Assembly (NCBI GenBank): GCA_003956705.1
Contig: QZCP01000667.1
Span: 184,623 to 248,622, forward strand
Length of the DNA stretch: 64,000 nt
From: Brevipalpus yothersi
Taxonomy: Eukaryota; Arthropoda; Arachnida; Trombidiformes; Tenuipalpidae
Direction: 5' to 3'
Positions 12,394 to 23,970 of this stretch are shown piece by piece (position 1 is the stretch's first letter; every line of letters begins with the position of its first letter). The notes under the pieces were generated by a model. The model saw only the letters and a list, made by a program, of their open reading frames with translations, had not been told where the DNA came from and did not search any database. The translations under genes and the position numbers were made by a program.

Positions 12394-13086
12394 ATGTCGG
12401 AAAAAAATATGGAATGGATGTACAAAGGTATTTCGGGTATAGTGGATCGAGAAGACTACTTAACTGGCCGTAAAGTGGATAAAACATTCGCTATCTTGGA
12501 GAAAGAAGAAAATGGGGTAGATTTGAGTGGGAATGATGAAGGTTGCTTACCATCAGCTCTTTTCGCTTCTGGTGAAGGCTCAAGCGGACCAAAGAGTGGT
12601 GAAGAAGCTGATGTTGACTATCTGAATAAGCTCCGAGAGGATCCATTGTATGAAATGAAACGAAAACAGGTAGAAGCTGCTCGAAAAATTCTCAACAATC
12701 CACTACGATTGAAAAAGATGAAGTCTCTCATCGAATCAACACTCAAAGTTTCTGATGACAGCGATTCAGATTCCTCTAGTAAGAAGAGGCACAAGAAGAA
12801 AAAGAAAAAAAAGTCTCATCATAAAGAAGAAGAAAATTCTAGCCATGATCACCGGCGACATAGAAATGATAAATACGAGAAAAGTGAAAGAAGTAAGAGA
12901 AATGAAAGAAGTGAAAGAAGCGAAAGAAGCGAAAGAAGCGAAAGAAGCGAAAGAAGTGATCGGACTAAGAGAAGTGAAAGAGGAGGAAGAGATGAGAGAG
13001 ATGAGAGACGTAAACATAAGGAACATCGTGATTCTTCACCTGAAGACTCTAGATCTCGAAGAAAAAGAAGTCATCGAGATAGATGA
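12394..13086 (+). CDS. CWC25-like pre-mRNA splicing factor, shortened at both ends
   Basis: Single exon, 230 aa from the ATG at 12394; an in-frame TGA at 12367 with no acceptor between blocks extension upstream. Residues about 5-24 (NMEWMYKGISGIVDREDYLTG) match the CWC25 core after its N-terminal CIR_N domain, and DYLNKLREDPLYEMKRK plus ILNNPLRLKKMKSLIESTL match the next conserved block. A basic Lys run, then RSE/RD repeats from a 9-bp tandem unit, form an RS-like tail. CWC25 joins the spliceosome for step one of splicing. The CIR_N domain and the conserved C-terminal helix of full-length CWC25 (about 400 aa in human) are absent, so this is either a reduced version or a partial paralogue. Confidence 0.8.
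   Translation: MSEKNMEWMYKGISGIVDREDYLTGRKVDKTFAILEKEENGVDLSGNDEGCLPSALFASGEGSSGPKSGEEADVDYLNKLREDPLYEMKRKQVEAARKILNNPLRLKKMKSLIESTLKVSDDSDSDSSSKKRHKKKKKKKSHHKEEENSSHDHRRHRNDKYEKSERSKRNERSERSERSERSERSERSDRTKRSERGGRDERDERRKHKEHRDSSPEDSRSRRKRSHRDR
12898..12960 (+). repeat. 9-bp tandem repeat coding for Arg-Ser-Glu
   Basis: Repeated AGYGAAAGA units inside the CWC25-like tail, giving an RSERSERSE run; nearly perfect units suggest slippage. Confidence 0.85.
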
Positions 13087-13645
13087 GATGAGATGAGATG
13101 AAGTATCTCGAAATTATATCCCGATTATATTTTTACTGTACAAGCATCTCGCGAGTTGCCCCATTCAACAAGTTCTGAACAACTTGTTGTGATGTTCTTA
13201 CATTGATTGAGGTCCACCATCGCGATTACCGGATTGATCTGATCTGATTTGCCCTATGGAGTCTTGGATCAGTTTTCCATTGACATGACTGCTTTACAAG
13301 GAGGAATGGCCCTCAAATCAACGATCGGAGTGAAAAAATATTTGACTTCATTTACTTGTAAACATATTCAAACTTAATTTGCTGAAACTTTCTTGAATTT
13401 TGAGAGAATATTCTGAGCAAACATCCACCATTTCAGTGTATGGAACACTTCTAAAAGCTTTTATTACCAAAAATTCAGGAAAATTGTAAATAAATTCTCA
13501 TCATCCAGAATGATGTTAAGGTAAAAACTCGAAATCAAAGATTAAAAAAAGGATTCGGACGAAAATCAGAGCTGTCAAGTTTGGTAAAAGAATCAACACT
13601 ATGTTGCTAATATTTGTCTCAATTCGTATCAAACTAGTCACATAA
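13087..13645. other. Convergent intergenic stretch
   Basis: 3' flanks of the CWC25-like gene and DHTKD1. Starts with a short GATGA pentamer run (13082-13102); otherwise AT-rich with no gene seen. Confidence 0.5.
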
Positions 13646-16637
13646 TCAATCAAAGCATTCTTTGATGATTCTTTGTACTTCATCTTTATGAATCGTTCCA
13701 ATTCCAACTGCTGGTACACTTGACACATCTCTTCCAACATATTTAAGCTGTAATTAGAAAATCATTGTTTTTTAACGATATGCTATTCTAAGTAACTAGT
13801 TAGCGGTTACCTGAACATTGAATAAGTTCTTGAACCTCGCTTGCACAAAATTCCAAGCACCCATATTTCTATGTTCCTCTTGACACCATAAAATTTCTAG
13901 AAAAACGATAAAAAGAATGTAATCGGAAATTTTAGCCAAAATTTATCACAGAATGTTCCTGATAGTGCAGACACTTACCTCGTGCGCCTGGATACCTCTT
14001 TAATTGATCATGAATCTCGCTCATCGGGAATGGACAGAGTTCTTCTATCCTTATAATGGAAACATTTGACAGTTTACGTTTGGATCTTTCTGCTTCTAGG
14101 GTATAAAAATGCTTTCCACAGCAAAAGATAACTTTCTTGACTTTGGATTCATCCACATTTTGCATAGGATCTGGTAAAACAGCCCGGAAATGATTTTTGG
14201 GGCTAAATTCATTTAGTTGAGAAACACATGATGGATGTCGGAGTAGCACTTTGGGAGATGCAACAATCAATGGTTTCCGATAATTTCGAATCATTTGCCT
14301 TCTAATTAAGTGGAAATATTGCACCGGGGTTGTTGGATGGCACACGTGCCAATTGACATCATCGTCATCTGGCTTATTTTCAAATGAATCGGTCATCTGA
14401 AGAAAACGTTCTAATCGACAAGAGGAATGTTCCGGGCCAGCACCGTCCATTCCATGAGGTAGAAGAATGACAATACCATTCTGTAGAAGCCATTTACGTT
14501 CACCAGATGAGATAAATGTGTCGAATATGATTTGAGCTCCATTGAAAAAATCGCCAAACTGAGCTTCCCAAATTACTAAATTATTTGGCGAATCGATTGC
14601 AAAACCATACTCAAAACCTAAAACTGCTTGCTCAGAGAGAATTGAGTTTGCAATTTCAAGTGATCCTCGTGATAAACCATTCAAAGGTATCAAAATTTGC
14701 CCGGTTTCTTGATCAACCAGCATTGCATGTCGTTGACTGAATGTCCCTCGGCCAACATCTTGACCAGACAATCGAACATTGAAACCTTGATACAGAAGGG
14801 AACCAAGAGCAAGAGCCTCCGCTGTTGCCCAATCGATTGGTTTTTCTCCAGCTAATCTATTTTGGCGATCTTGAACAAGAACTTTTTGCAGATTTTTCTG
14901 CAAATTGAAAGTGGGAGGAATGTTGATTGATTGATAGCCTACGTGTAGGAGAAGATCTTCGGGAATTCCTGTGTCCCATGATGATCGGAATCCACTTTTC
15001 GGATATTGACACTGTGACCAAACTCCTTTGAGATCAGGATTTTCTGGCTTAAATTGTTCTCGTTGCTTGTATTGTTCATTTAAACTACTTGAATATTCTG
15101 ATGATATTTTCTCAGATCTTTCTCTGCCAAGAACTTTATCGGCTATCATAGAAGGCATGGTCACTGATCTTGAATGGATTTCTCTATACATCAATGGATT
15201 TGTGATTGTGGGATCATCCAGCTCATTGTGTCCCCACTTACGATGACAAAGTATATCTATTGCAATATCTTTTCCGAAAGTTTGTCGATACATAAGGGCT
15301 AGTTTACTGGCTTTTATCACATCTTCCGGTTTATCACCATTAACATGGATACATGGAGCATCGATCATTTTCATCACATCACTACAGTAAGTTGATGATC
15401 GTCCAATGTGTGAAGGAGTTGTATAGCCTAATTGATTATTCACAATCAAATGAATGGAACCATTCACAGTATAATTGGGAGTATTAGACATTGATAGAGT
15501 TTCCATAATGATTCCTTGACCAGAAAATGAAGCATCTCCATGAACTTGAATAGGTAAAACAATTGATCCTCGATTTTCCAATCCATACGGTCCTTCTTTG
15601 GCTCTCATTGCTTTTGATCTCGATTTACCAACCACAACTGGACTTATGGCATCCAAATGTGATGGATTGGGAAGAAGAGAAACAGTTATCTTATCAAGAT
15701 CATCTGAAGCGGAAAAATTTTCTCTACAATCATCTCCATAGCCAATTTTTGTGGTCAAATAAAGATGGGATAGAACATCTCCTGTGGCTCTTGGTAGACT
15801 GTTAAGATCAAATTCGGAAAGTCCAGACATTTTGCGAAATTGAGTGGCCACTGGATAGTGTAAAATGAGATCAAGTAAATTAAGTCGACCTCGGTGTGGC
15901 ATACCAATCACAGCAGAACGAACTCCATACGATTTACATGCCATTCTGAGAATTGAGTCGATCGAAGTTAACATACTTTCTGCACCTTCACACGAATATC
16001 TTTTGACTGTTGGAAATTTGGTAGCTAAAAATTTATCAAAAAGTTCTGATTTATACACTAGCTCAGCCATACGAATTCGTTCCTGATCAGTGATCACTTG
16101 ATCAGAGTTGAGTGCTAATTTTTCCCATTCATTGGCAAACCATTCTCGTTCACCGAGATCACTTATGTGCATAAATTCAACGCCAACATTTGAACAATAT
16201 ATTTTTTGAAGAGTATTTATAAGGCTAGAAAGTGATCCACGATTGGCATTTGAGGCCACATAATCGTGAACATTAAGCTCGGTCAGATCGTCTTTATGAA
16301 TGTCCATAAAATGTTTCAATAGTTGTGTTTGATTGTTGAAAAGATCATCTTTCTCATAACGATTTGTGAGTGGATTGATTGAGGCGAGAAAGTGTCCTTT
16401 AGAACGAAATTCATCCACAATCTGTACAATGTAAGATTGATTTCGATCATGAGCCACTATCCGATTGATAAGATTTTCATCTAAAGAACTTTTATTGTCA
16501 AATGGCTTCACACCGAACACATCTCTTGTACGATAGTGTCGAACGATAATACGATAATTGTTTCGATGGAGATGATCATGAGCCGTCAAATAACGGTATA
16601 CAGATGACCTTGTGAAAGGCCTTAGTATCGATCTCAT
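13646..16637 (-). CDS. DHTKD1: 2-oxoadipate dehydrogenase E1 component (DHTKD1 type)
   Basis: Exons 16637-13979, 13896-13811 and 13747-13646 join in frame to 948 aa (human about 919). This is a mitochondrial thiamine-diphosphate E1 enzyme acting on 2-oxoadipate in lysine/tryptophan breakdown. The N-terminus is Arg-rich and acid-free (RSILRPFTRSSVYRYL), as expected of a mitochondrial presequence. Diagnostic blocks: KRYSCEGAESM, GMPHRGRLNLL, GDASFSGQG with NNQLGYTT (ThDP/Mg motif), RKWGHNELDDP, then LSGQDVGRGTFSQRHA and EAQFGDFFNGAQIIFDTFI. The tail ends VPAVGIGTIHKDE. These fit DHTKD1 better than OGDH, which is longer. The ATG at 16637 was chosen over a GTG extension. A complete, undamaged gene. 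Confidence 0.95.
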
Positions 16638-17910
16638 GATTGTGATGAAAAAAAAGATTACTGTTACTCTCACAATAATAAAATCTTCCTCTTCCTACAC
16701 TTAAAATAACCACAATTGTGACACATATTCCAATGGACACATGAAAACTTTCGCTATATTGATCCACAAACAACCATCTTGTCACCAAAGAAGAACTAAC
16801 TCATCAAACAACAGATGATATAAAATAATTGCAATGGATTTGTTTTCCTCATAACACAGTAACTTGGCACACTCAGTATCTGTTGAACGATCATCCTGGT
16901 GATAGAAACGAACAAATCACTGTTAGATTGTTGCTCGGCGATGTGATGTGACGATATGGTGTCTTGTGCATATGGAAGGCGAATGCTGATGATAAATAAA
17001 TTAAATTTCCATCACCCAATATTATTCAGGCAGAAAATTTCACATCATTTGGCACTGTAAGTGGAGAGAATTTTTTTTTCACCCCTAAAAACATCGTCAA
17101 AAACATTTTCTAGCCTCAAACAGAGAGTGAAAGTAATTCTTGCCTCTTCACTTGCCTCTCACAGAGTTGTACTGGTGAAACAACTTTTCCGAAAAACTGA
17201 CAAGCAATCCAAACTTATTAGAGGAAAAGTTTGGTAAGCATTTTTCTGATCCCAAGCTCGATTCCAATAGTAAAAGGGAGAGTGAAGTGGGCCAATTCAT
17301 TTTCAGTGGATGGCCACAAACCAATTCTTGAGCCGAACTGTTGGGATTTCGGTTTTAGAAATGTTCTTAATTTCTTGCTGATTTAAAAGCAAAGAAGCAC
17401 TAACGAGAACTGTGATCTTCTATTCTCCTCTTCTATTTCTCTGATCAAGACAAAAAATATGGGCCAACAACTTCTCAATCCAGTGACTTGTAAATTTTAC
17501 CCAAAAAGCTGTCCCAACTAGAGATTCCCCGAATAAACGCCTACTTTTTGGACCGGTTGTGATACAAAATTTTACATATACAGTAGTGGCGGAAAAATGT
17601 GGACCATTTCTGGTGATGCTTGAATATAATCTATACTCTTATTCAACCTAAGAGTGACAAACGATTTTGCCCAAAATTTCCCACCATGATGAGAATTCAA
17701 ATTAAAATTGCTCTCGAAGTTCTTAATTCGTTGAAGGGTTCAGCAGCACCCAAGTTGTGAGAGTTGCGCTTTGCTCTCAGTACTGACAAGCCATGTGTTC
17801 CGCTCTGTTGTTATTCTTGCTGAGAGTTTCTTAGCAATTGTTTTCATCCGTTTTGTGTGTCCATAATTTAATAATAATAGTGCTTGAATTCCTTCTTTCA
17901 TTCAGTAATC
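16638..17910. other. Divergent intergenic region (DHTKD1 / PTGES2)
   Basis: About 1.3 kb containing the promoters of both flanking genes. No open frame with domain support and no clear TATA box seen. Confidence 0.45.
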
Positions 17911-19271
17911 ATGTTGAATCGTAGTTTCATCATCTCGAACAGATTCCCCCAACTGTTCAATAATAATACGGTAATCAAGCAACGATGCAATTTTTTGGTT
18001 CCAAATGCTCGATGTATGAGTAGTAGTTCGATGGGCTTTTCATCACGTAAAACATTGTATATTGGAGCGGCAATTGTCGGCTCCTTGCTTGGTTATCGAG
18101 AATATAAACGTAAACAAGTTACTTTGGATCCAGGTAAGATGTTTCCAGAGTGGTTGAGAATTATTTCATTATTTCATTGTCCGATTGGATGTTCCCTTTT
18201 CAGAGGAAATTTTGGTTTCCATCACTGGTGCTGGCAGAATTGTTCCCAAAAGTGATGTGCCACCGATTCCTGTCTCCAGAACGGCTGCTGGTCCAGTGAA
18301 AATGTCAGATATGGAATTCAATGTTTACCAGTATCAATCATGTCCATTTTGTTCCAAAGTCAGAGCGTATATGGACTATTATGGGCTCACGTATAATGTG
18401 ATTGAAGTTGATCCTGTTTTGAGGCAGCAAACTCGATTTTCTAAATATCGTAAAGTTCCAATATTGCTGGTTGATCAAAAGAGACCAGAAGATAATCCCA
18501 ATTATGTACAGATTAATGATTCATCGCTCATCATTTCAATATTGTCAAGCTATTTATGGTTCAAAAAAGATTCGGAGTCTTTAAATGATCTACTTAAGTA
18601 CTATCAGAATGCTGTAAGTAATCTCTAGGTTGATTTGTATTCCGATAGATTGACTTTTTCATCACACTATTTTTCATACTATCAAACAGAAAAATATTCA
18701 AGACCAATCTCATGCACTCATTAACAAATATTTCCTCATGATTGGAGAAGCTTGGAGTCCCAAAAAATTGAAGAAAGAGGAAAATAATCTTGCTGAAGAG
18801 CGTTATTGGAGAGAATGGACGGACAATTTTTTGGTTCACGTTTTATCACCAAACATATATCGAACTATGGGTGAATCACTTGAGACTTTTCATCATTTTT
18901 CCAAAGTTGGTCAATGGGAAGAAAATTTTCCTGCCTGGGAAAGATTACTTTGTATCTATGTTGGAGCTACTGCAATGTATTTTGTAGCAAAGAGATTGAA
19001 GAAGAAACATGCTCTCAAGGATGAAGTTAGAGAATCTCTGTACGATTCGTGCAGATTATGGATGAAAAATATTGGAAAAAATCGTACATTCATGGGTGGT
19101 AATGAGCCCAACTTGGCAGACCTTGCTGTATATGGTGTATTGAGCTCAATAGAAGGATGTACCGCCTTCAAAGATTTGCTTAACAACGTTAACATTGGTC
19201 CCTGGTACTATGCTGTCAAAAATCTTTGTGAAACTCATGCAGGCTCCAAGAAGATCATGAAAAACTCATGA
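17911..19271 (+). CDS. PTGES2: Prostaglandin E synthase 2 / membrane-associated GST-like protein
   Basis: Exons 17911-18133, 18204-18613 and 18690-19271 join in frame to 404 aa (human 377). A basic N-terminus and one hydrophobic segment (about 49-61, TLYIGAAIVGSLLG) suit a mitochondrial or Golgi membrane anchor. A glutaredoxin-like thioredoxin fold carries the catalytic motif C121-P-F-C124, followed by KYRKVPILLVDQ and the cis-Pro/INDSSLIIS region. The GST C-terminal helical domain has WREWTDNFLVHVLSPNIYRT, GATAMYFVAKRLKKKH, then FMGGNEPNLADLAVYGVL. Intron phases are 1 and 0, all with GTAAG donors. Family identity is secure; whether it makes PGE2 in this animal or mainly serves as a haem/GSH-binding protein is not decidable from sequence. 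Confidence 0.94.
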
Positions 19272-19595
19272 ACCTTTTTGTGTTAAGCTCCTTGGCAGCT
19301 CTCGTGTGGTCTCTCACATACCCTAGTTGAATAAATTCATCAATTTTCATCAGTGAAAATAAAGTCAAAGCAGGTAGAAGTCCTTGAGAGAAACACCATC
19401 TCTCTACTTTCCTTGTCTCACGAGGCGATTCAGAAAAAAATCTGAAAGTCGATATTAAGCATCTAGCTATCGATAATACTTTGTTCAAAATATATTTAAA
19501 GATTTTGTGTACAAGGAATGATATAAAATGTAATATGAAGATCTCAAGACAAACAAATTTTCTCATTATTCAACATACATGTATAAGTCTAAACA
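19272..19595. other. Convergent 3' flank with polyadenylation signals
   Basis: 324 bp between PTGES2 (+) and RGP1 (-). AATAAA-type hexamers occur near 19330 and 19358 for the + gene. No gene. Confidence 0.5.
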
Positions 19596-20940
19596 TTAAA
19601 CAACTATGGACATCGTTGCAGGCATTGAAAGACCTCGTCCGATTTGTAGTGGATGTGTAGGCAAAACATTGATCGGTAGATCCCAGACCATGGTTTGTAC
19701 TTTGACTTCTGCAGTACCTTGCTCCATAACTCCATGAGAATCCATGATCTTGAGTGTTTCAACTTCTTCAGCTTTCGAATTAACAAATTCAAAGTGCAAT
19801 TTCCATGTTAGAATCACTGGAAAGAATAAGATTCCATTAAAACTCTGCTATTACACGCCTCATTATCATTTGATGACGATACTTACTCAAATTGGTCTCG
19901 AATGCTGGAGTGACGGTAAGAGGAACTGGTAAAATTATTTGAGCGTTATTCATATGCAAGCAAAAATCATGATATTTGCTATGAGTTGTAACATTGGAAG
20001 ATTTTGATGACTTTGTGCGAAATTCTTCTTTCAGGGTTTCTTCACTCTGGAGGGCAACAGAGAACTGGAGAGGAAAAGAGGAAAATAACTATCACAATTA
20101 CTAAACAAAATTCAAGGCTCAATGAAGACGTACCTGAACACAAGGAACAGTAGAATCTACAAAGTCGAATAAACCGATAATATCTTCACCAAGTTTGAAT
20201 GTATTCTTCAGTAGATAAAATCTGGCAATTTTTCCACTTTGACCAGTGATCACAAAGCTCGAGAGTGACCTTTTTCCCGTTAAACAGTCTAATTGATGAA
20301 GAACTAGATCCAAATTTGTCTCTCTAGTATGGTCAATGGATGATGATTGAGGAGGAGATGAGGCTATCGGTTGAATATCATTAACGTGATTACTACTGCT
20401 CGGAGATGCAACAACTTCTTGAACAGGACCATCAATACCATCACTTGGATCCCAAATATCGGGCACCAAAGTGATAACACGCAATGGCATTCGCAACAAT
20501 TGAATCACACAATTGACTCTTTGAGTGCCTATGGTCAACTTGTACATATATTTTACCCATGAACCGTAATACGATGGAGGACAATCTGATGGAATATTTT
20601 CCTCATAGAGGAAAGTTCTACACTCATTTGGATTGAGAGTTATATCACAGAAGAGGATCTTTGTTTTGGTAGAGAAAACAAGGTTACCCTTTTCACCTTT
20701 ACACGGATGAAATGATGTCTCTTTGGAAGAGAAGGCAATTTCTTCCTCCGATATTTTATTCTTCTTATTTTGTATCGATACTTTGGTCTCATCCATTGCC
20801 GAATGACAATGAATTTGGGCACCAGACCATGCTAGCCTTTCAACAGTATCACCAGTGTTACGATAACTAACCAAACATTTTAATTGTTCATTGATGAAGT
20901 ATACTGAGCCACGAAATAGCTTTGCACTGATCTCAATCAT
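19596..20940 (-). CDS. RGP1: RGP1 homologue, partner of RIC1 in the Rab6 GEF
   Basis: Exons 20940-20134, 20064-19887 and 19816-19596 join in frame to 401 aa (human 391). RGP1 is an arrestin/VPS26-fold protein that with RIC1 activates Rab6 at the Golgi. Seen: N-terminal MIEISAKLFRGSVYFINEQL, LAWSGAQIHCH, TKILFCDITLNPNE, PPSYYGSWVKYMYKLTIGTQRVN, then VFYLLKN/FKLGEDIIG-type middle strands. The C-terminal exon has LTWKLHFEFVNSK and the near-terminal MVWDLPINVLPTHP typical of the family. The start at 20940 matches the family N-terminus; the frame stays open to 21099 but that extension is unlike RGP1. Donors GTACGT/GTAAGT, acceptors CAG. Confidence 0.94.
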
Positions 20941-22694
20941 TTTGAACGGCGAAGATGAATGACATGGACTTGTGTGTTTAAGTGATGTAGAGGAACTTTG
21001 GCGTTGATCTTGACAATGAATATATATATATCTATAAACAGCTTTTGAGGGAAGAACAACTACAAGCCGAACAATTAAATTGATGATGAAAAAAAACAAA
21101 ATGAATGGAAATTATAAAACCAACTTCTGTGAGAACAAAAAATGAGGTCGATTAATATTTAAAACATAAACATCCTTATTTACAAAGATTTACACAATCT
21201 TTTCTCTCTCTCTCTTTACTCACCAGGTCCAAAAGGTTCAATGAATTTGATATTCTATTCAATAGAATCAATATTTTTCTCACAAAAATCATTTTACTCA
21301 ATCAAACAAAACAGTTACACAGACAAATCATTTTCATTGCTTACCTTGTTTACTTTTGCCACAAAATAATCGAGTAAACTTATGCCTGACTGGCAAGTCA
21401 GCAGTCCATGAACAACTGCTTCATCCTGCTTGCCGCCAATTTCAACATTTATCTGATTCCGATTCTGGTTCTGGTTCTAATTTTGTAATCCGTTCATCAT
21501 GTTGAACGTGTTTCTCTTTTTAACCGAGTAGATTATACGTTTGCACTTTTATGGATAAAATTTGCATTTCTGGCTTTCAATTTATACTGACCCAGTCGTC
21601 ATGTGTTAACTGCATTCGGCAAGTGCACATGAAACTGGATGAGTAAGAATTAAAGGTTTTGATGAAAGTGAACAAAGTTTTTTGTTGATACATTTACATG
21701 GCATTATATTGAGTGTATAGTTTTCTTAGGATAGATTACTCTTGGGATTGAGATCAATTTTTTTTCAAAAAGAATAAGCCAAATATCGAAGGAATTATTC
21801 TTCTAGGAGATCCTGAACCTTTAATTGAAATATTTTTAGGAGAATGTTTGATTTCTTGTTAAAAGCTTCTATCTTTTTATGTCAATACAAAATAGTGACT
21901 TATGGTGACCATAAACTGGCTGTTCAATCTCTATCATTTCGTTTTCAGAAGAAAATTTTGAATCTTCTAAATCAGAGAAATTCAAGCCAGCCTAGGTGAA
22001 TGTTTGAAGATAATTAAACATGGCCGATTTGAAAACTCAAAATTGACCTCCAATTAGGAAAGTAAGAATCAAGAAGAGCAATCCGGTAAAAAAATCAGCA
22101 GCAGTAATCAAAATCTCAAAAAAAATTCGATCAGTTATAAATTGAAACTGACGAAAACTGTTTGTAGGAATAATCAAAGATAGATTGGCTCGTGGAATTT
22201 CAATGCTCATGATCAAGAAAAAATGCCAGCTTTTCCGGAAGTGATTTGTTGGAAAATACGTGGCTACAATGCGAAGTTTCTCTTTAATTAATTCATTTTT
22301 TTCTGCTTCTTCTTCTCATTTGAGTGTTTCAATCGATTTTGATTCTCTTAGGTTTAAGAGTTGAAGACCTAATGATCTAGTCGATCATACTGGAGCTAAA
22401 ATGAGCTCCTTTAAGATTATTTTGGTCTCCAAGTATGAGAATCTCTCGTACTTTTACAACGGAAGCGGCTTCATGCAAATTTCTAGTCTCTGAACTTGAA
22501 CGTGATTGAATTTTGAAAGAATAGCCATAATATAATAAAAAATTGATAACAGTTGCGAATCTTCTAACAGTTAAAACAGATTTTCAGCAATTGAGAATCA
22601 TTTTTTATTTTTCCAAGCCATCACAATGCTGCTCCACTACTCAACTACTCAATCAAAAGAAGTTTTTGAGACATTTATGATTCATCAAGTCTAT
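20941..22694. other. Intergenic stretch, no gene seen
   Basis: About 1.75 kb of AT-rich sequence between RGP1 and the GM2-activator-like gene. A short CT run at 21204-21216. No supported open frame on either strand. Confidence 0.5.
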
Positions 22695-23405
22695 TCAGTT
22701 TGCTGCTACTCGAACATCGAATTCAGCAACGTAGCAGCCCTTAACTCGATTATAATTATGTTGGTCTCGTACCACTGTTCTCACTGTATATCGAGCCTAT
22801 CAATAGTTGGAGTAGGAAATTATTCAATCAACTAGTGAGAAAACTTCTGTTCAAAAAGCTATCTACTTACGTTGACAAATCCGGACATAAGTGTTTTCGA
22901 TGCTCTCAAAATGCCGGGAAATATATCATGAGGTAGCAACAATCCATAATTGCTCAGCTCATATGTACCTGGGCTAATTTTACCGTCGCATTGTACTCCA
23001 ATTTGAGCAAATAAATGGCAGAATGTTGTCTGAAATTTTTGAAGCCAAAAACCTACAGGTCGCTCACAAGATCCGAATCCTCCAGGCAAACATGGAAAGT
23101 ATTTACCATTCCTGAGTATTGTGGTCCCTTCCCCAAAAAGAAGAAATTTTTATAAATGCAGAAAATTTCAAACAATAAATACCCATATAGTCATTGAGAT
23201 TGATTTCCTCGGTGAGCTCCATTTTTCCATAGGGTATGACATTAGGTACAGAACTGACGAAGAGAGTGTCGGGAAAGACAACATCCCCAAAACGGAAGAC
23301 ACGATCTGGAGGACCACAATCTTGGAAGGTACTTTTTCCTGCTCCATGAACGAAATTCACAAGTAAACAGGAGAAAATGACACTTTGAATCGAAACAATC
23401 ATCAT
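22695..23405 (-). CDS. GM2-activator-like lipid-binding secreted protein
   Basis: Exons 23405-23183, 23127-22871 and 22739-22695 join in frame to 174 aa. Signal peptide MMIVSIQSVIFSCLLVNFVHG, then DCGPPDRVFRFGDVVFPD and a cysteine pattern with ISPGTYELSNYGLLLP that parallels GM2 activator (YGLPC..EGTYSLP..FVVP). The tiny last exon (GCYVAEFDVRVAAN) matches its GC-x-K-I-A-A-S-L ending. The family forms a beta-cup that lifts lipids or glycolipids out of membranes in lysosomes or the extracellular space. The first intron is only 55 bp with an unusual GGGGAAG acceptor; a better-looking CTCAG at 23114-23112 breaks the frame. The ligand cannot be inferred. Confidence 0.78.
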
Positions 23406-23970
23406 GAGAGATCCAGTTGCTAATTATCTCCAACTAAAAAATTCAATTCACTGACCAAATCTCCTCTGAGTAACACCTTTTATGCCGTCTCACTTATATG
23501 TCTAACACCCATGGATTTATGCCTGTCAATAGAGAGAAGTAAGTCTCTCATCAACTACTGTCTGAGTATTGAAGAGTCTTCCGTAAAAGATTTTATCGTG
23601 ATGAAATTTCAATTACAATTATGAAGAATAGCCGTAATTATTTGTCCATATTCATAAGTTCGGGAGTCTGGAGGAGTTCATCGATATGAACATTCAAGAT
23701 TCATTGATTTCCAGCGAATAAATAAGTATATCCGGTGGTATCCAATCGTTTAGTTTTGACTTTATTCACCGATAATTTTTGTAAGAAATTTGCTAGTCAA
23801 CAATCAAGTTATGAGTGATCAGACATGGCTGGGAATTTGATTGATCAATCAGCTTGATCCTTTCATCTATCTCATGAACAATATACCCTTCTTCATTTTT
23901 ATTTCTCACAGAATGCAAAATCAACCAAGTTTGTAACATTAAAAGTTTAACTTTACCAGCTGTTGATGGC

